Shown here one piece after another: positions 7,900 through 16,827 of a stretch of DNA of 64,000 bases (position 1 is the stretch's first letter; every line of letters starts with the position of its first letter). A model generated the notes under the pieces. The model had not been told where the DNA came from. It saw nothing but the letters and a program-made list of their open reading frames with translations, and did no database searches. The position numbers were made by a program, and so were the translations under genes. The stretch comes from KBS-96 sp963722585 (GTDB lineage Bacteria > Acidobacteriota > Terriglobia > Bryobacterales > Bryobacteraceae), in contig CAVRNU010000050.1 of assembly GCA_963722585.1 (NCBI GenBank), positions 1-64,000 on the forward strand, given 5' to 3'.

Positions 7900-10536
7900 T
7901 CAATCGGTGCGCAGGGCGATCATCGGATCGATTCTTGAAGCGCGCCAGGCGGGCAAATATCCGGCGAGCGCGGCTACGAAAGTCAGGATAATCAGCATTC
8001 CTGTGAAAGTCGCCGGATCGGCCGGTGTGATGCCGAACAGCAGTCCCTTAAGCGTCTTGGTAAGTATCGCTGAGGCGATGGTTCCGAGCAGCAATCCCGC
8101 GGCGGCCAAGCCGAGAGTCTGTAGCAGAATGGCGCGTTGAAGGTGGCTCGGTGAAGCGCCGAGCGCCATGCGGATACCAATCTCCTGCGTGCGTTGTCGA
8201 ACCGAATAAGAAATCACGGCGTAAATGCCGAGCGAAGCGAGAATGAGCGCGAAGCATGCGAAACCGGTTAGCAGCATAACGATGAATCGCCGCGGCGAAA
8301 CGGATTGATCGACAAGCTGCTGTACAGCAAAGAATTGTTCGCGAGGCAGACCGGGGTCGAACGGTAATAAAGCCGCCCTTACGCTGCGGCCTAAAGCGCC
8401 TTCATCCATGCTGGATCGCACGACCAGGTTCACCGATTGAAAGTCTTGTGTTTGCCGCATGGAAAAGTACATCTCTGCGCCAGACGATTGCTCGAGCGCG
8501 AGGTGTCGCACATCTTTCACGACGCCGATGACGCGATGCCACGCAGGGCCCGATCCCGTCATCAGGCGTCCGATCGGATTCTGGCCCGGCCACAATCTGC
8601 GAGCGAGAGTTTCGTTGATCAGAACGACGCGCTCGGTGGTCGGTGTGTCGCGCGGGCTGAAATCGCGGCCGGCAACGAGCTGAATGCCCATAGCTTTCAG
8701 ATAGCCGTCGGTCACGATATGAACAAATGCCAGCGGATAGTCGTCCCGTTTGTAGACGACGCCTTTGGCGGCCGCGCTCCAGGTACGGTTGCGCCCCAGC
8801 GGCAGAGAGTCGATGAATCCGGCAGCTTCTACACCGCCGATGTCGCGAACGCGGCGCAGGACTTCGTTGATATACGTATTTACCTGCTCTGCTGTCTTGA
8901 AATGCGCGCCGGGATAATAATGCACCGCGGAACAGCGTTCGGGTTGGAAGCCGAGGTTCACGTCCAGAACTCGCAGAAAGCTTCGAATCAGCAGGCCGGC
9001 TCCCACCACAAGAACACAAGCGAAAGCGACTTCCGAAATCACTAGCGTGCCGCGAATCCAGGCGTGTTTCCGCGAATCGGTGGAACTGCGATTTTGCTCT
9101 TTGAGCGAGCTGTTCACAGCTACCTTCGGAACTTGCAGCGCGGGCACGAGCCCGAACACCAACCCGGCGAGTACGGCTAAGCTGAGCGTAAAGAGCAAAG
9201 CGCTCGAATCGAGATGTACGCTCGCAAGTAACGGAATATGAACCATAGTGAGCCGCGATAGCGTCATCGTGCCGGCGAAAGCCAGCGCTATTCCGAGCAG
9301 CCCTCCACAGAAGGAAAGCAGAACGCTTTCCGTGAGAATCTGCTGCACCAGCCTGCCGCGTCCGGCTCCAAGCGCGCTGCGGATTGCGAGCTCCTTTTGA
9401 CGCGCCGTGCTGCGCGCGAGCAGCAGATTCGAGAGATTCGCGCACACGATCAGCATGACTACCCCGACGGCGAATGCTAGGAGCGTTAGCGCCAGCCGCA
9501 ATTTGCCGCTAACGTGATCTTTCAGCCAGCTTAGATGCGGCGTTATGTCATTGCCCCTATGCGGCTCCTTCGAAATCTGATCGCCCAATATGGTTGCTTC
9601 CGCTTGCGCCTGTGCGATCGCGACTCCATGCTTCAACCGCCCGACCACTGCGATCGTGTTGCCCCAGCGGTCCGTTTCCGGCGTGAGCGGAAATGGAATG
9701 TAAACATCCATATGCGTGCCGGGCGCGAAGACCGAACCGAAATCGAAGGAGGGCGGCAAGACACCGGTTACAGTGGCCGGCGTGTCATCGAGTGTGATGG
9801 CGCTGCCCACGATATGCGGGTCGCCGGCGAATCGCTGCTTCCAGAAACCATAACTAAGCAGCACCGCTTTCGGGCCATTCCACTTGCATTCTTCCGCCGT
9901 GAAGGAACGTCCCAATATCGGATTTATGCCCAGAAATGGAAAAAAGTTCTGCGTGACAGGCAACGCATTTAGTCGCTCGTTCTCGCCGTTAATCGTGAGC
10001 TTGCTGTCGCCCGTGCCATAGAACGCAAAATAGGCCGCCATGTCCGAGAACGCCCGATTCCGTTCTTTGAAATGCAGAAACGGCAGCACCTGCAGAGTCT
10101 GTGCGGACATGCCTTCTTCCGGATCGGCGTTCGCGATCCAGACTAGTTGCTCCGGATGTTGAAACGGCAGAGGGCGCACGAGTATGGCACTTAGCACGCT
10201 GAAAACTGTGGTGCTCGCGCCAATTCCCAAACCCACAATGAGAATGGCGAATAGCGTAAAACCGGGTTCACGGCGCATGGTGCGGGCCGAATAACGCGCA
10301 TCCTGGACCACGCGCTCGAGGAACGGGAGGGAACGGGCCTCGCGCTGCTCCTCTTTCGCCGCTTCCCATCCGCCAAACCGAATCAAGGCCTGCCGGCGCG
10401 CTTCCGACGGCTCCATTCCAGCCCGGACGTTTTCTTCGATCGCGAGGGCGAGGTGCGATTCCATCTCCGCGTTCAACTCCCCGTCGCGCTGCCGCTTTTG
10501 AAAGAACGACGCCAACTTGTTTAGAAACTCACGCAT
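7900..10536 (-). CDS. ADOP-type MacB-like ABC permease
   Basis: An 878-residue 'acidobacterial duplicated orphan permease'. An N-terminal helical prefix domain (residues 1 to about 80, with LNAEMESHLAL) precedes a transmembrane helix in ARTMRREPGFTLFAILIVGL. Then come a MacB-like periplasmic core, an FtsX domain of several helices, a second periplasmic core and a second FtsX domain ending in PAWRASRIDPMIALRTD. Both FtsX domains carry the Q(R/K)E(L/I)(A/G)IR..LGA signature. No ATPase gene adjoins it, as is typical of the family; the transported substrate is unknown. I place the start at 10536, where GGAGG sits nine bases upstream; an upstream start at 10563 lacks that support. It overlaps the padR gene by eight bases, so the two are co-translated. 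Confidence 0.93.
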   Translation of the reverse strand: MREFLNKLASFFQKRQRDGELNAEMESHLALAIEENVRAGMEPSEARRQALIRFGGWEAAKEEQREARSLPFLERVVQDARYSARTMRREPGFTLFAILIVGLGIGASTTVFSVLSAILVRPLPFQHPEQLVWIANADPEEGMSAQTLQVLPFLHFKERNRAFSDMAAYFAFYGTGDSKLTINGENERLNALPVTQNFFPFLGINPILGRSFTAEECKWNGPKAVLLSYGFWKQRFAGDPHIVGSAITLDDTPATVTGVLPPSFDFGSVFAPGTHMDVYIPFPLTPETDRWGNTIAVVGRLKHGVAIAQAQAEATILGDQISKEPHRGNDITPHLSWLKDHVSGKLRLALTLLAFAVGVVMLIVCANLSNLLLARSTARQKELAIRSALGAGRGRLVQQILTESVLLSFCGGLLGIALAFAGTMTLSRLTMVHIPLLASVHLDSSALLFTLSLAVLAGLVFGLVPALQVPKVAVNSSLKEQNRSSTDSRKHAWIRGTLVISEVAFACVLVVGAGLLIRSFLRVLDVNLGFQPERCSAVHYYPGAHFKTAEQVNTYINEVLRRVRDIGGVEAAGFIDSLPLGRNRTWSAAAKGVVYKRDDYPLAFVHIVTDGYLKAMGIQLVAGRDFSPRDTPTTERVVLINETLARRLWPGQNPIGRLMTGSGPAWHRVIGVVKDVRHLALEQSSGAEMYFSMRQTQDFQSVNLVVRSSMDEGALGRSVRAALLPFDPGLPREQFFAVQQLVDQSVSPRRFIVMLLTGFACFALILASLGIYAVISYSVRQRTQEIGIRMALGASPSHLQRAILLQTLGLAAAGLLLGTIASAILTKTLKGLLFGITPADPATFTGMLIILTFVAALAGYLPAWRASRIDPMIALRTD

Positions 10537-10885
10537 TCTCTTCCGCCTCCGGAGTAACTGCAAGCACGCGCCCCATCACTTTCGACAGCCGCTGCCAGTA
10601 GGCCATGTCGTCGGCTAATTGCTTGCGGCCTTTAGACGTTATGGAATAGTATTTCGCTTTGCGATTGTTATCTGAAAATCCCCACTTCGCCGAAATCCAG
10701 CCGCGCTGCTGAAGGCGCACGAGCGATGCGTAGATGGTCCCCTGGTTGAGCAGCACTTCGTTGCCGCTCACCTGTTCGATTCGCCGGGCAATGCCGTAGC
10801 CGTGCCGCGGGCCCAATGCCGCGAGCGTCTGCAACACCATTACGTCGAGCGTGCCCTGCAAAAGATCGAGTTTCGACTCTCTCAA
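10529..10885 (-). CDS. PadR-family transcriptional regulator
   Basis: A 118-residue PadR-type winged-helix regulator beginning LRESKLDLLQGTLDVMVLQTL, the usual family N-terminus, with the recognition region GYGIARRIEQ and NQGTIYASLVRLQQRGWI and the wing KAKYYSITSKGRKQL. I choose the TTG at 10885, which has AGGAG four bases before it; the longer reading frame to 11077 adds 64 residues with no family similarity. PadR genes paired with ADOP permeases are common in Acidobacteriota and presumably repress their own operon. Here the pair is transcribed together, divergent from the MR/MLE gene at 11078. Confidence 0.9.
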   Translation of the reverse strand: MRESKLDLLQGTLDVMVLQTLAALGPRHGYGIARRIEQVSGNEVLLNQGTIYASLVRLQQRGWISAKWGFSDNNRKAKYYSITSKGRKQLADDMAYWQRLSKVMGRVLAVTPEAEENA

Positions 10886-11077
10886 GTTACTCCTGTGCGA
10901 ACGCCACACTAGAATAGCACGAAGATGTGGTGATGCCACGGAACGAGCTGTCGCCGTCGTGGCTGGAACGGTGGGCGCGGCAGCCCGGATTCCCCGCAAT
11001 TCCTGATCGCCGCTTGATATGCTTCGTAGCGTATTTCGCGGCTGTAGAACCGGCCGCGGAAACAGGAGAGAGAACAA

Positions 11078-12481
11078 ATGTCTAATCAGAGACTAACGGG
11101 AATCGGCAGGCGAGGGCTCCTCAAGACGTCAGCCGCGATTGTGGGCGGAGCCCTGCTGGGTAAGAAAGGCGAAGCCAACCCGGAGCCGCGAGTTCAGAAT
11201 GTCAACACGAATTCCAGTCCCTCGAAATTGAGGATCACGGACCTGCGAGTTGCCACCATACGCAAGCCCGGACCCAGCCCTTGTACCCTTATTCGCGTCG
11301 ATACGAATCAGGGGGTGTACGGCCTAGGCGAGGTTCGCGATGGAGCAAGCGCCACTTACGCTCTATTCCTGAAGAGCCGGCTTTTGGGCGAAAACCCCCT
11401 TAACATCACCTTTCTCTTTGAGAAGATCAAGCAATTTGGCGGTGACGCACGCCAGGCCGGCGGAGTCGTCTCGATCGAAGAAGCGCTTTGGGATATCGCC
11501 GGCAAAGTGTATGGCGTGCCGATCTATCAAATGCTGGGGGGAAAATTTCGCGATCGCATCCGCCTTTACGCCGATACCGTGGAGTCGAAAGACGTTAAGG
11601 TGTACGCGCAGCGCTTGAAAGCCCGCAAGGAAGAGATGGGATTGACATGGTTGAAGATGGATCTCGGAATTGACATGGTCTCGGACACTCCAGGTACCCT
11701 GACGCGGCCATCCGGGCAAAGCAGATGGGAGGACACTAGTCTTCCTCACATGTTCCTGGCGAACGAGGTAACCGACAAGGGCATTGAAATGCTTGTCGCG
11801 TACGTAGCCGCAGCTCGGGAGGCAGTGGGAATGGAAATCCCGCTTTCCATGGATCACCTCGGCCATCTGGGAGTGAATTCGATCATCCGGCTCGGAAAAG
11901 CATACGAGCCGTACAATCTTTCCTGGATGGAGGACGTAATTCCGTGGCAATACACCGATCTGTTGAAGCACATTACCGAAGAAAGTCCCACGCCGATACT
12001 TACAGGCGAAGACATTTATTTAAAGGAGGCATTCGTCAACTTATGCAAGAATCACGCGGTAAGTAAAATTCATCCGGACATTTCTACATCGGGCGGGATT
12101 CTCGAGACACATAAGATCGGCGACATGGCGATGGAGTATGGTGTTCCGATGGCAATGCACTATGCAGGAACGCCAGTCGGCGCCTACGCGAGCGTTCACT
12201 GCGCGGCGGCGACGGAGAATTTTCTCGCGTGCGAGAACCACTCGCTCGACGTTCCCTGGTGGCAGGATCTGGTGGAAGGCGTCGACAAACCGATTATCGA
12301 CAAAGGATATATTGCCGTCCCCGACAAGCCGGGTCTCGGTGTAACGCTGAACGAGGAAGCTGTGAAAGCGCACCTGGCGCCGGGTTCGGGATTCTTCGAG
12401 CCTACTCCTCAGTGGGACAAAGAGCATTCCTGGGACCGCCTGTGGAGCATGGCGCCGCGAACAGCCGCACAGGCCAGTTGA
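11078..12481 (+). CDS. Exported enolase-superfamily (MR/MLE) enzyme
   Basis: A 467-residue mandelate racemase/muconate lactonizing enzyme family protein with a Tat-like signal (RRGLLKTSAAIVGGALLG, residues 10-27), so it is probably periplasmic. The metal and catalytic residues of the barrel are visible: Asp in SMDHLGHLG, Glu in SWMEDVIP, Glu in TGEDIYL, Asp in IHPDISTSGGI and His in MAMHYAGTPVG. The usual Lys-x-Lys motif reads WLKMDLG, so the second lysine appears to be replaced by Asp, which may change the reaction. Family members dehydrate or racemise sugar acids. The start has a GGAGAG site about seven bases upstream. A gene for a RraA-like protein follows after 21 bases; the two probably form an operon for exported sugar-acid metabolism. 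Confidence 0.88.
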   Translation: MSNQRLTGIGRRGLLKTSAAIVGGALLGKKGEANPEPRVQNVNTNSSPSKLRITDLRVATIRKPGPSPCTLIRVDTNQGVYGLGEVRDGASATYALFLKSRLLGENPLNITFLFEKIKQFGGDARQAGGVVSIEEALWDIAGKVYGVPIYQMLGGKFRDRIRLYADTVESKDVKVYAQRLKARKEEMGLTWLKMDLGIDMVSDTPGTLTRPSGQSRWEDTSLPHMFLANEVTDKGIEMLVAYVAAAREAVGMEIPLSMDHLGHLGVNSIIRLGKAYEPYNLSWMEDVIPWQYTDLLKHITEESPTPILTGEDIYLKEAFVNLCKNHAVSKIHPDISTSGGILETHKIGDMAMEYGVPMAMHYAGTPVGAYASVHCAAATENFLACENHSLDVPWWQDLVEGVDKPIIDKGYIAVPDKPGLGVTLNEEAVKAHLAPGSGFFEPTPQWDKEHSWDRLWSMAPRTAAQAS

Positions 12482-12502
12482 TTTCAAAGGGGAGAGAGTC
12501 GG

Positions 12503-13468
12503 ATGAGAAAAGTTCTTTTAACGATACTAGCGGCCTGCATCATCTTCAAAACTTCGCCAGCCTTCGCTCAAGTAAAAATGACGAGGGAGCAAATGATGTT
12601 CTACACATCGGACTGGAAAGGCGATCGCTTCCCCGATGGGCGTCCGAAAGTGGCCGACGATCTGCTCAAGCGCGCCCTCGACGTGTCAATTGAAGATGTG
12701 TGGGACTATTTGCGGCAACAAGGCTATAGGAATCAGTTTGAGGGCGGCTGGCAAGCTCTTCACATCGAAAAACCGTTCGCCGGCCGCGCGCTGACTGCGC
12801 AATACATGCCCATACGCCCCGATATGGCGAAGGCCATCGCTGCTGAAGGGAAGGCAGAAGGGCGCGTCAGCGGAACCAATAGCTGGCCCATCAACGAATT
12901 GCAAATCGGAGATGTCTATGTAGCCGACGGCTTTGGAAAGATCATCGAAGGCACGTTGATTGGTTCCAACCTGGGAAATGGCATTGCGGCGCATACTCAT
13001 ACGGGGTTTGTCTTCGACGGCGGCATCAGAGATCAGGAGGAAAACCGCGAGATTCCGAACTTCAACGGATTTTATAAGGGGTACGATCCCTCGGCCTGGG
13101 CGCAAATGGAGCTGACGGCGATCAATGCTCCGGTGCGAATCGGACGCGCGATTGTGTTACCGGGCGATCTGGTCTTGGCGAAGACCGATGGCGTTCTTTT
13201 TGTGCCCGCGATTCTTGCTGAAGCGGCGATCAGTTCGGCCGAGTTCACCAATCTGACGGACGATTTCAATTTTGAGCTGAACCAGCAAGGTAAGAATGGC
13301 GCTCAGTTTGAAGGAGGCTGGACTCCAGCGAAATACGCCGCTTTTGGCAAATGGGTCGACGCTCATCCTGAGAAATTAAAAATGCCGCGCGCTGAATTTG
13401 ACGCGCTGCTCCAAAAGGCAGAACAGCCGCGTCCACGCCGCGCTCCGTCGGGCGCGCCAGAACCTTGA
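12503..13468 (+). CDS. Exported RraA-family protein
   Basis: A 321-residue RraA/HMG-aldolase-fold protein with a Sec signal peptide (about residues 1-23, cleaved after AFA). Family hallmarks are GDVYVADGFGK (about 135), the glycine-rich GSNLGNGIAAHTHT (about 152) and FDGGIRD (about 171); the Arg-Asp of the last motif serves catalysis in the aldolase members of this fold. Known members split 4-hydroxy-4-methyl-2-oxoglutarate or oxaloacetate, while E. coli RraA binds RNase E. An exported member cannot act on RNase E, so a lyase or sugar-acid role alongside the preceding MR/MLE enzyme is more likely (inference). The C-terminus is extended and ends in a Pro/Arg-rich tail. Confidence 0.85.
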   Translation: MRKVLLTILAACIIFKTSPAFAQVKMTREQMMFYTSDWKGDRFPDGRPKVADDLLKRALDVSIEDVWDYLRQQGYRNQFEGGWQALHIEKPFAGRALTAQYMPIRPDMAKAIAAEGKAEGRVSGTNSWPINELQIGDVYVADGFGKIIEGTLIGSNLGNGIAAHTHTGFVFDGGIRDQEENREIPNFNGFYKGYDPSAWAQMELTAINAPVRIGRAIVLPGDLVLAKTDGVLFVPAILAEAAISSAEFTNLTDDFNFELNQQGKNGAQFEGGWTPAKYAAFGKWVDAHPEKLKMPRAEFDALLQKAEQPRPRRAPSGAPEP

Positions 13469-13542
13469 AGGAAAGTTGCGGCGGAAATGCTAAAATCGCT
13501 TCGCGAAAGGAGGCCAGCGCGCAACACGCGTTTCGCCCGTTG

Positions 13543-13564
13543 TGTGCGGTTAACTAACCACACA
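13543..13564. promoter_or_regulatory. Inverted repeat before the SBP56 gene
   Basis: A dyad of the form TGTG-c-GGTTA-ac-TAACC-a-CACA: two arms of nine pairing bases interrupted by one mismatch. It ends 16 bases before the TTG start at 13581. The position suits an operator or a 5' UTR hairpin; which of the two cannot be told from sequence. Confidence 0.4.
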
Positions 13565-13580
13565 GGGCGTTTGGTGCCGA

Positions 13581-14996
13581 TTGTGCGCGGCTAAGAAGAA
13601 AGTGGCGCTTTGGCGACCTGATCCTACCTTTTATCCGTCTCCGAAATTGGCGATGCAGGCTCCGGCGGAAGCACTGGCATACGTTGCCCTTCTCAATGCA
13701 AATGGCAACGGCCGTTCGGACGCTTTGGGCGTAGTGGATGTCGACCCGCGATCGAAAGCTTACGGCCAGCTTGTGGGCCAAGTCGATATGCCGCACCCTG
13801 GCGACGAACTGCACCATTTCGGTTGGAACGCCTGTAGCGCCTGTTTGTGCCCGTATGCGCCGCATCCGCATGTCGAGCGCAGATACCTGATCGTTCCAGG
13901 CATTCGCTCCTCGCGAATTCACATCGTCGACACGAAGCCCGACTCTCGCAAGCCGCAAATCGTCAAGGTGATTGAGCCGGAAACGCTCGCCTCACGCGCG
14001 GGATACACATCGCCGCACACCATCCATTGTGGTCCCGAAGGAATCTACGCGAGCGCCTTGGGATCTACAACAGGCGATGGTCCGGGAGGGATTTTCGTGA
14101 TGGACCAGGATAGTTTCGACGTGCTGGGGAAATGGGAACTCGATCGCGGCCCGCAATATCTCGCTTACGATTTCTGGTGGCATCTTGGGTTCGACACCGT
14201 GGTCACGAGCGAATGGGGCACGCCCAAGATGGTGCAAGACGGAGTGAATCCTGAAATCCTTATGAAAGGTGGCTACGGGCATAAGCTGCACGTTTGGGAC
14301 CTGCGAAGGCGGCGTCATTTGCAGGAGCTGGATTTAGGCTCGGAGTATCAGATGGCGCTCGAGCTTCGTCCTGCTCACGATCCCACTCGCGCATACGGCT
14401 TTCTTGGCGTTGTGGTGTCGCTGAAGGATCTCTCGGCATCCATCTGGTTATGGAGCCGGGACAATGGCGCGTGGGGCGTACGCAAGGTTATCGATGTGCC
14501 GGCCGAACCGGCCGATCCGCAGGAACTTCCACCTCTGTTGCAGGGGTTTAAAGCGGTGCCGCCGCTGATCACGGACATCAACTTATCGCTCGATGATAAA
14601 TTTCTGTACATCTCATGCTGGGGCACGGGAGAATTCCTGCAATATGACGTCTCCGATCCGTTCCATCCGAAGAAGACGGGTTCGATCCATCTCGGCGGCA
14701 TAACTCGCCGAGCCTCGCATCCTAAACAGCCGGATGCCGCTTTGAACGGCGGTCCGCAAATGGTCGAGATCAGCCGCGATGGAAGCCGCGTTTATTTCAC
14801 TAATTCGCTCTATGCGCCCTGGGACGCGCAATTCTACCCGGAGGGCATTCGAAGCTGGATGGCGAAAGTAGATGTTCAACCCGAGGGCGGCATGCAGCTT
14901 GACCGGGACTTTTTCGTCGAGTTTGGCGATCTGCGCGGCCACCAGGTGCGCCTTGAAGGCGGGGACGCCTCTTCCGATTCTTATTGCTACTCATGA
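13581..14996 (+). CDS. SBP56-family protein, methanethiol oxidase type
   Basis: A 471-residue selenium-binding protein 56 family member. The family opening WRPDPTFYPSPKLAM is followed by DELHHFGWNACSACLC (Cys pair around residue 89), SPHTIHCG, YLAYDFWWHLGFDTVVTSEWG and the DINLSLDDKFLYISCWGTGE beta-propeller segment. Characterised bacterial homologues (MtoX) are copper-dependent periplasmic methanethiol oxidases, releasing formaldehyde, H2S and H2O2. No export signal is visible here. The start is the TTG at 13581, or possibly the GTG at 13602, which would match the usual N-terminus of the family better; neither has a strong ribosome binding site. The stop overlaps the next start in an ATGA, so the membrane protein downstream is translationally coupled. 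Confidence 0.9.
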   Translation: MCAAKKKVALWRPDPTFYPSPKLAMQAPAEALAYVALLNANGNGRSDALGVVDVDPRSKAYGQLVGQVDMPHPGDELHHFGWNACSACLCPYAPHPHVERRYLIVPGIRSSRIHIVDTKPDSRKPQIVKVIEPETLASRAGYTSPHTIHCGPEGIYASALGSTTGDGPGGIFVMDQDSFDVLGKWELDRGPQYLAYDFWWHLGFDTVVTSEWGTPKMVQDGVNPEILMKGGYGHKLHVWDLRRRRHLQELDLGSEYQMALELRPAHDPTRAYGFLGVVVSLKDLSASIWLWSRDNGAWGVRKVIDVPAEPADPQELPPLLQGFKAVPPLITDINLSLDDKFLYISCWGTGEFLQYDVSDPFHPKKTGSIHLGGITRRASHPKQPDAALNGGPQMVEISRDGSRVYFTNSLYAPWDAQFYPEGIRSWMAKVDVQPEGGMQLDRDFFVEFGDLRGHQVRLEGGDASSDSYCYS

Positions 14997-15637
14997 GTAG
15001 CGGTGAATTCTGGAGCTGGTCCGCGCTCTTTCTACTGGGCGCCTATCATGGCATCAACCCCGGAATGGGCTGGCTGTTCGCGGTCGCGCGGGGCATGCAA
15101 GAACACAGCGGCAAGGCGGTGGTTCAATCTCTCGGACCCATCACTCTCGGGCATGCGCTTGCGATCGGGGCGGTTATTCTTCTCGCGGGAATGCTCGAAG
15201 CGGTGCTGCCGCTTCAATACATCAAATTCGCTTTCGCCGGGGCGCTCGTTGGTCTTGGTCTCTACCGGATCGTGAGGAATCGCCACTTTCGATGGGGCGG
15301 GATGCAGGTGGGTTTCAGGGAACTCACGTTTTGGTCGTTCTTAATGGCGTCTGCGCATGGAGCGGGACTCATGATAATACCGCTCGTATTGCGGCTTGGT
15401 TCGATTAACGCGCTACCGGCAGCACATCATATGCATGCGGCAGGCGTTCACGGTTCGGCAGTGGGCATCGGGGCTGCGCTCGTCCATACGTTGGGATATC
15501 TCACGGTGACCGCGGCAGTGGCACTGCTTGTCTACTTCAAATTCGGTCTCACACTGTTGCGCAAAGCGTGGTTCAATCTCGATCTGGTGTGGGCAACGGC
15601 TCTATTGGTTACTGGATGTATTGCGCTTGCGGCTTAA
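14993..15637 (+). CDS. NicO/UreH-like polytopic membrane protein
   Basis: A 214-residue protein with about six transmembrane segments. The opening GAYHGINPGMGWLFAV has the His-Gly-Asn/x-Pro-G pattern seen in the NicO/RcnA/UreH group of metal transporters (HGxDxDH-like motifs), and a second His motif SAHGAGLMIIP lies near residue 119. A His-rich loop (AAHHMHAAGVHG) follows at about 140. The start ATG overlaps the SBP56 stop codon in ATGA, so the two products are made together. Because SBP56 enzymes need copper, a metal supply or efflux role is a reasonable inference, but the family assignment is by motif only. Confidence 0.65.
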   Translation: MSSGEFWSWSALFLLGAYHGINPGMGWLFAVARGMQEHSGKAVVQSLGPITLGHALAIGAVILLAGMLEAVLPLQYIKFAFAGALVGLGLYRIVRNRHFRWGGMQVGFRELTFWSFLMASAHGAGLMIIPLVLRLGSINALPAAHHMHAAGVHGSAVGIGAALVHTLGYLTVTAAVALLVYFKFGLTLLRKAWFNLDLVWATALLVTGCIALAA

Positions 15638-15774
15638 TCATCTGTTTCCGAACAGAAACTGGATCGCTCTTGGAAACCTTTCCGCCCATGATCCAGGGAC
15701 CATGACGCGCTCCTTCCTGCACGACGCGATTGAGAAGAATTCCAAAACTTGCAATTAATCTGTCTCTTTCCCGC

Positions 15775-16827
15775 TTAGTTCCTGCGCAAACCAGGTGGTG
15801 GGGGCGGCGGTGGAGGCGGTTTTGGAACAATGCTGTAGATCATCTTCGGCGGTCCAGGGTCGGGACTCATCCAAACAAGCGTGAATCGAGCGCCGGCAAT
15901 GAGAACCGCGATAATGCCTGCGGCTGCGAGTACCAGTGTTGCCTTCTGCCAACGAGACAAGTGTTTACCGCGAAGACGCGAGAAGTTCGCCAACGCCCGT
16001 ATTCTGGCCTCCAAACTGCCCCCACTGAACACACCCAAAGCGACAACTCCCGATGGAGATGCGGTGACACGGCGCGCCACATCCAATAGATCTTGCGCAT
16101 AGTCGCGCGGTGGGAGAACTTCGCTCGCCACGAGTTCGTCGCAAGCCATTTCGCGCGTGAGTTGAAGTCTGCGTCGAAACAATGCGGAAGCCGGGTGGAA
16201 CGCGAGTGGAACCAGCATCAGTTCTGAGACCGCAAGCCATAGGGCATCGTTGCGTCGAACATGCGCGAATTCATGAATTAATGCCGCGCGAAGAAGCCGG
16301 TCGTTACCTTGTTGAAAAAGGCAGTGTGGAAGCAAAATGGCCGGCGCAAAGACCCCGGTTGTGAGTGGCCCGGACGCTTCCGTGCTTGCCGGCAACATGA
16401 ACACACGCGTACGCTTCGCTCGTCTGTTGCCGCGCCAGGATTCAGGCAATAGCGACAGACAGGCCGTATCTATTTCTGTCGCGCCTCCTCGGAGCCGATT
16501 CGTAAGCCGGAGAGCGAAGAGCAATCTCAATGCTTGAACGATCGTGAGACTTACGGCGATCCAGACGAACCATCGAAGGACGAGCAGAGCAGCCGGCGAC
16601 GGTTGCGATATCTGCCTCGAGGCAGTGGCATTGCTCCAAAGCCCAAGAAGGGCGCCGAACGGAAGCAGTACTGCCAAGGTCAATGCCGTTATCGAAACGA
16701 TGAATCGCAAACGCGCTGGCGACCCGGACGCAAAAACAGGGAACAGCTCGCAGATTCCAACAAGGATGAGCGCCTGCCAGCTCATGCTCAAAAATACGGA
16801 GGCGAGCATCTGTTCAATTGCTGTCAT
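15775..16827 (-). CDS. BlaR1-like M56 membrane metallopeptidase
   Basis: A 350-residue M56-family peptidase, the sensor/protease partner of BlaI-type repressors. Three to four N-terminal transmembrane helices precede the cytoplasm-facing zinc site HEFAH (in ALIHEFAHVRRND, about 203-207) and the ACDE motif (EMACDELV, about 244). A last transmembrane helix lies near 300-320. Unlike BlaR1 there is no penicillin-binding sensor domain; instead the protein ends in KPPPPPPPPPGLRRN. In Acidobacteriota such a proline run often leads into a TonB C-terminal domain, which is absent here, so the protein may be shortened. The gene overlaps blaI by 14 bases. Confidence 0.88.
   Translation of the reverse strand: MTAIEQMLASVFLSMSWQALILVGICELFPVFASGSPARLRFIVSITALTLAVLLPFGALLGLWSNATASRQISQPSPAALLVLRWFVWIAVSLTIVQALRLLFALRLTNRLRGGATEIDTACLSLLPESWRGNRRAKRTRVFMLPASTEASGPLTTGVFAPAILLPHCLFQQGNDRLLRAALIHEFAHVRRNDALWLAVSELMLVPLAFHPASALFRRRLQLTREMACDELVASEVLPPRDYAQDLLDVARRVTASPSGVVALGVFSGGSLEARIRALANFSRLRGKHLSRWQKATLVLAAAGIIAVLIAGARFTLVWMSPDPGPPKMIYSIVPKPPPPPPPPPGLRRN

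Noticed and set aside
10886..11077. 64-residue N-terminal extension of PadR
   Set aside because: PadR family proteins begin at the chosen TTG, which has an AGGAG site; the extension has no similarity and covers the divergent promoter region.
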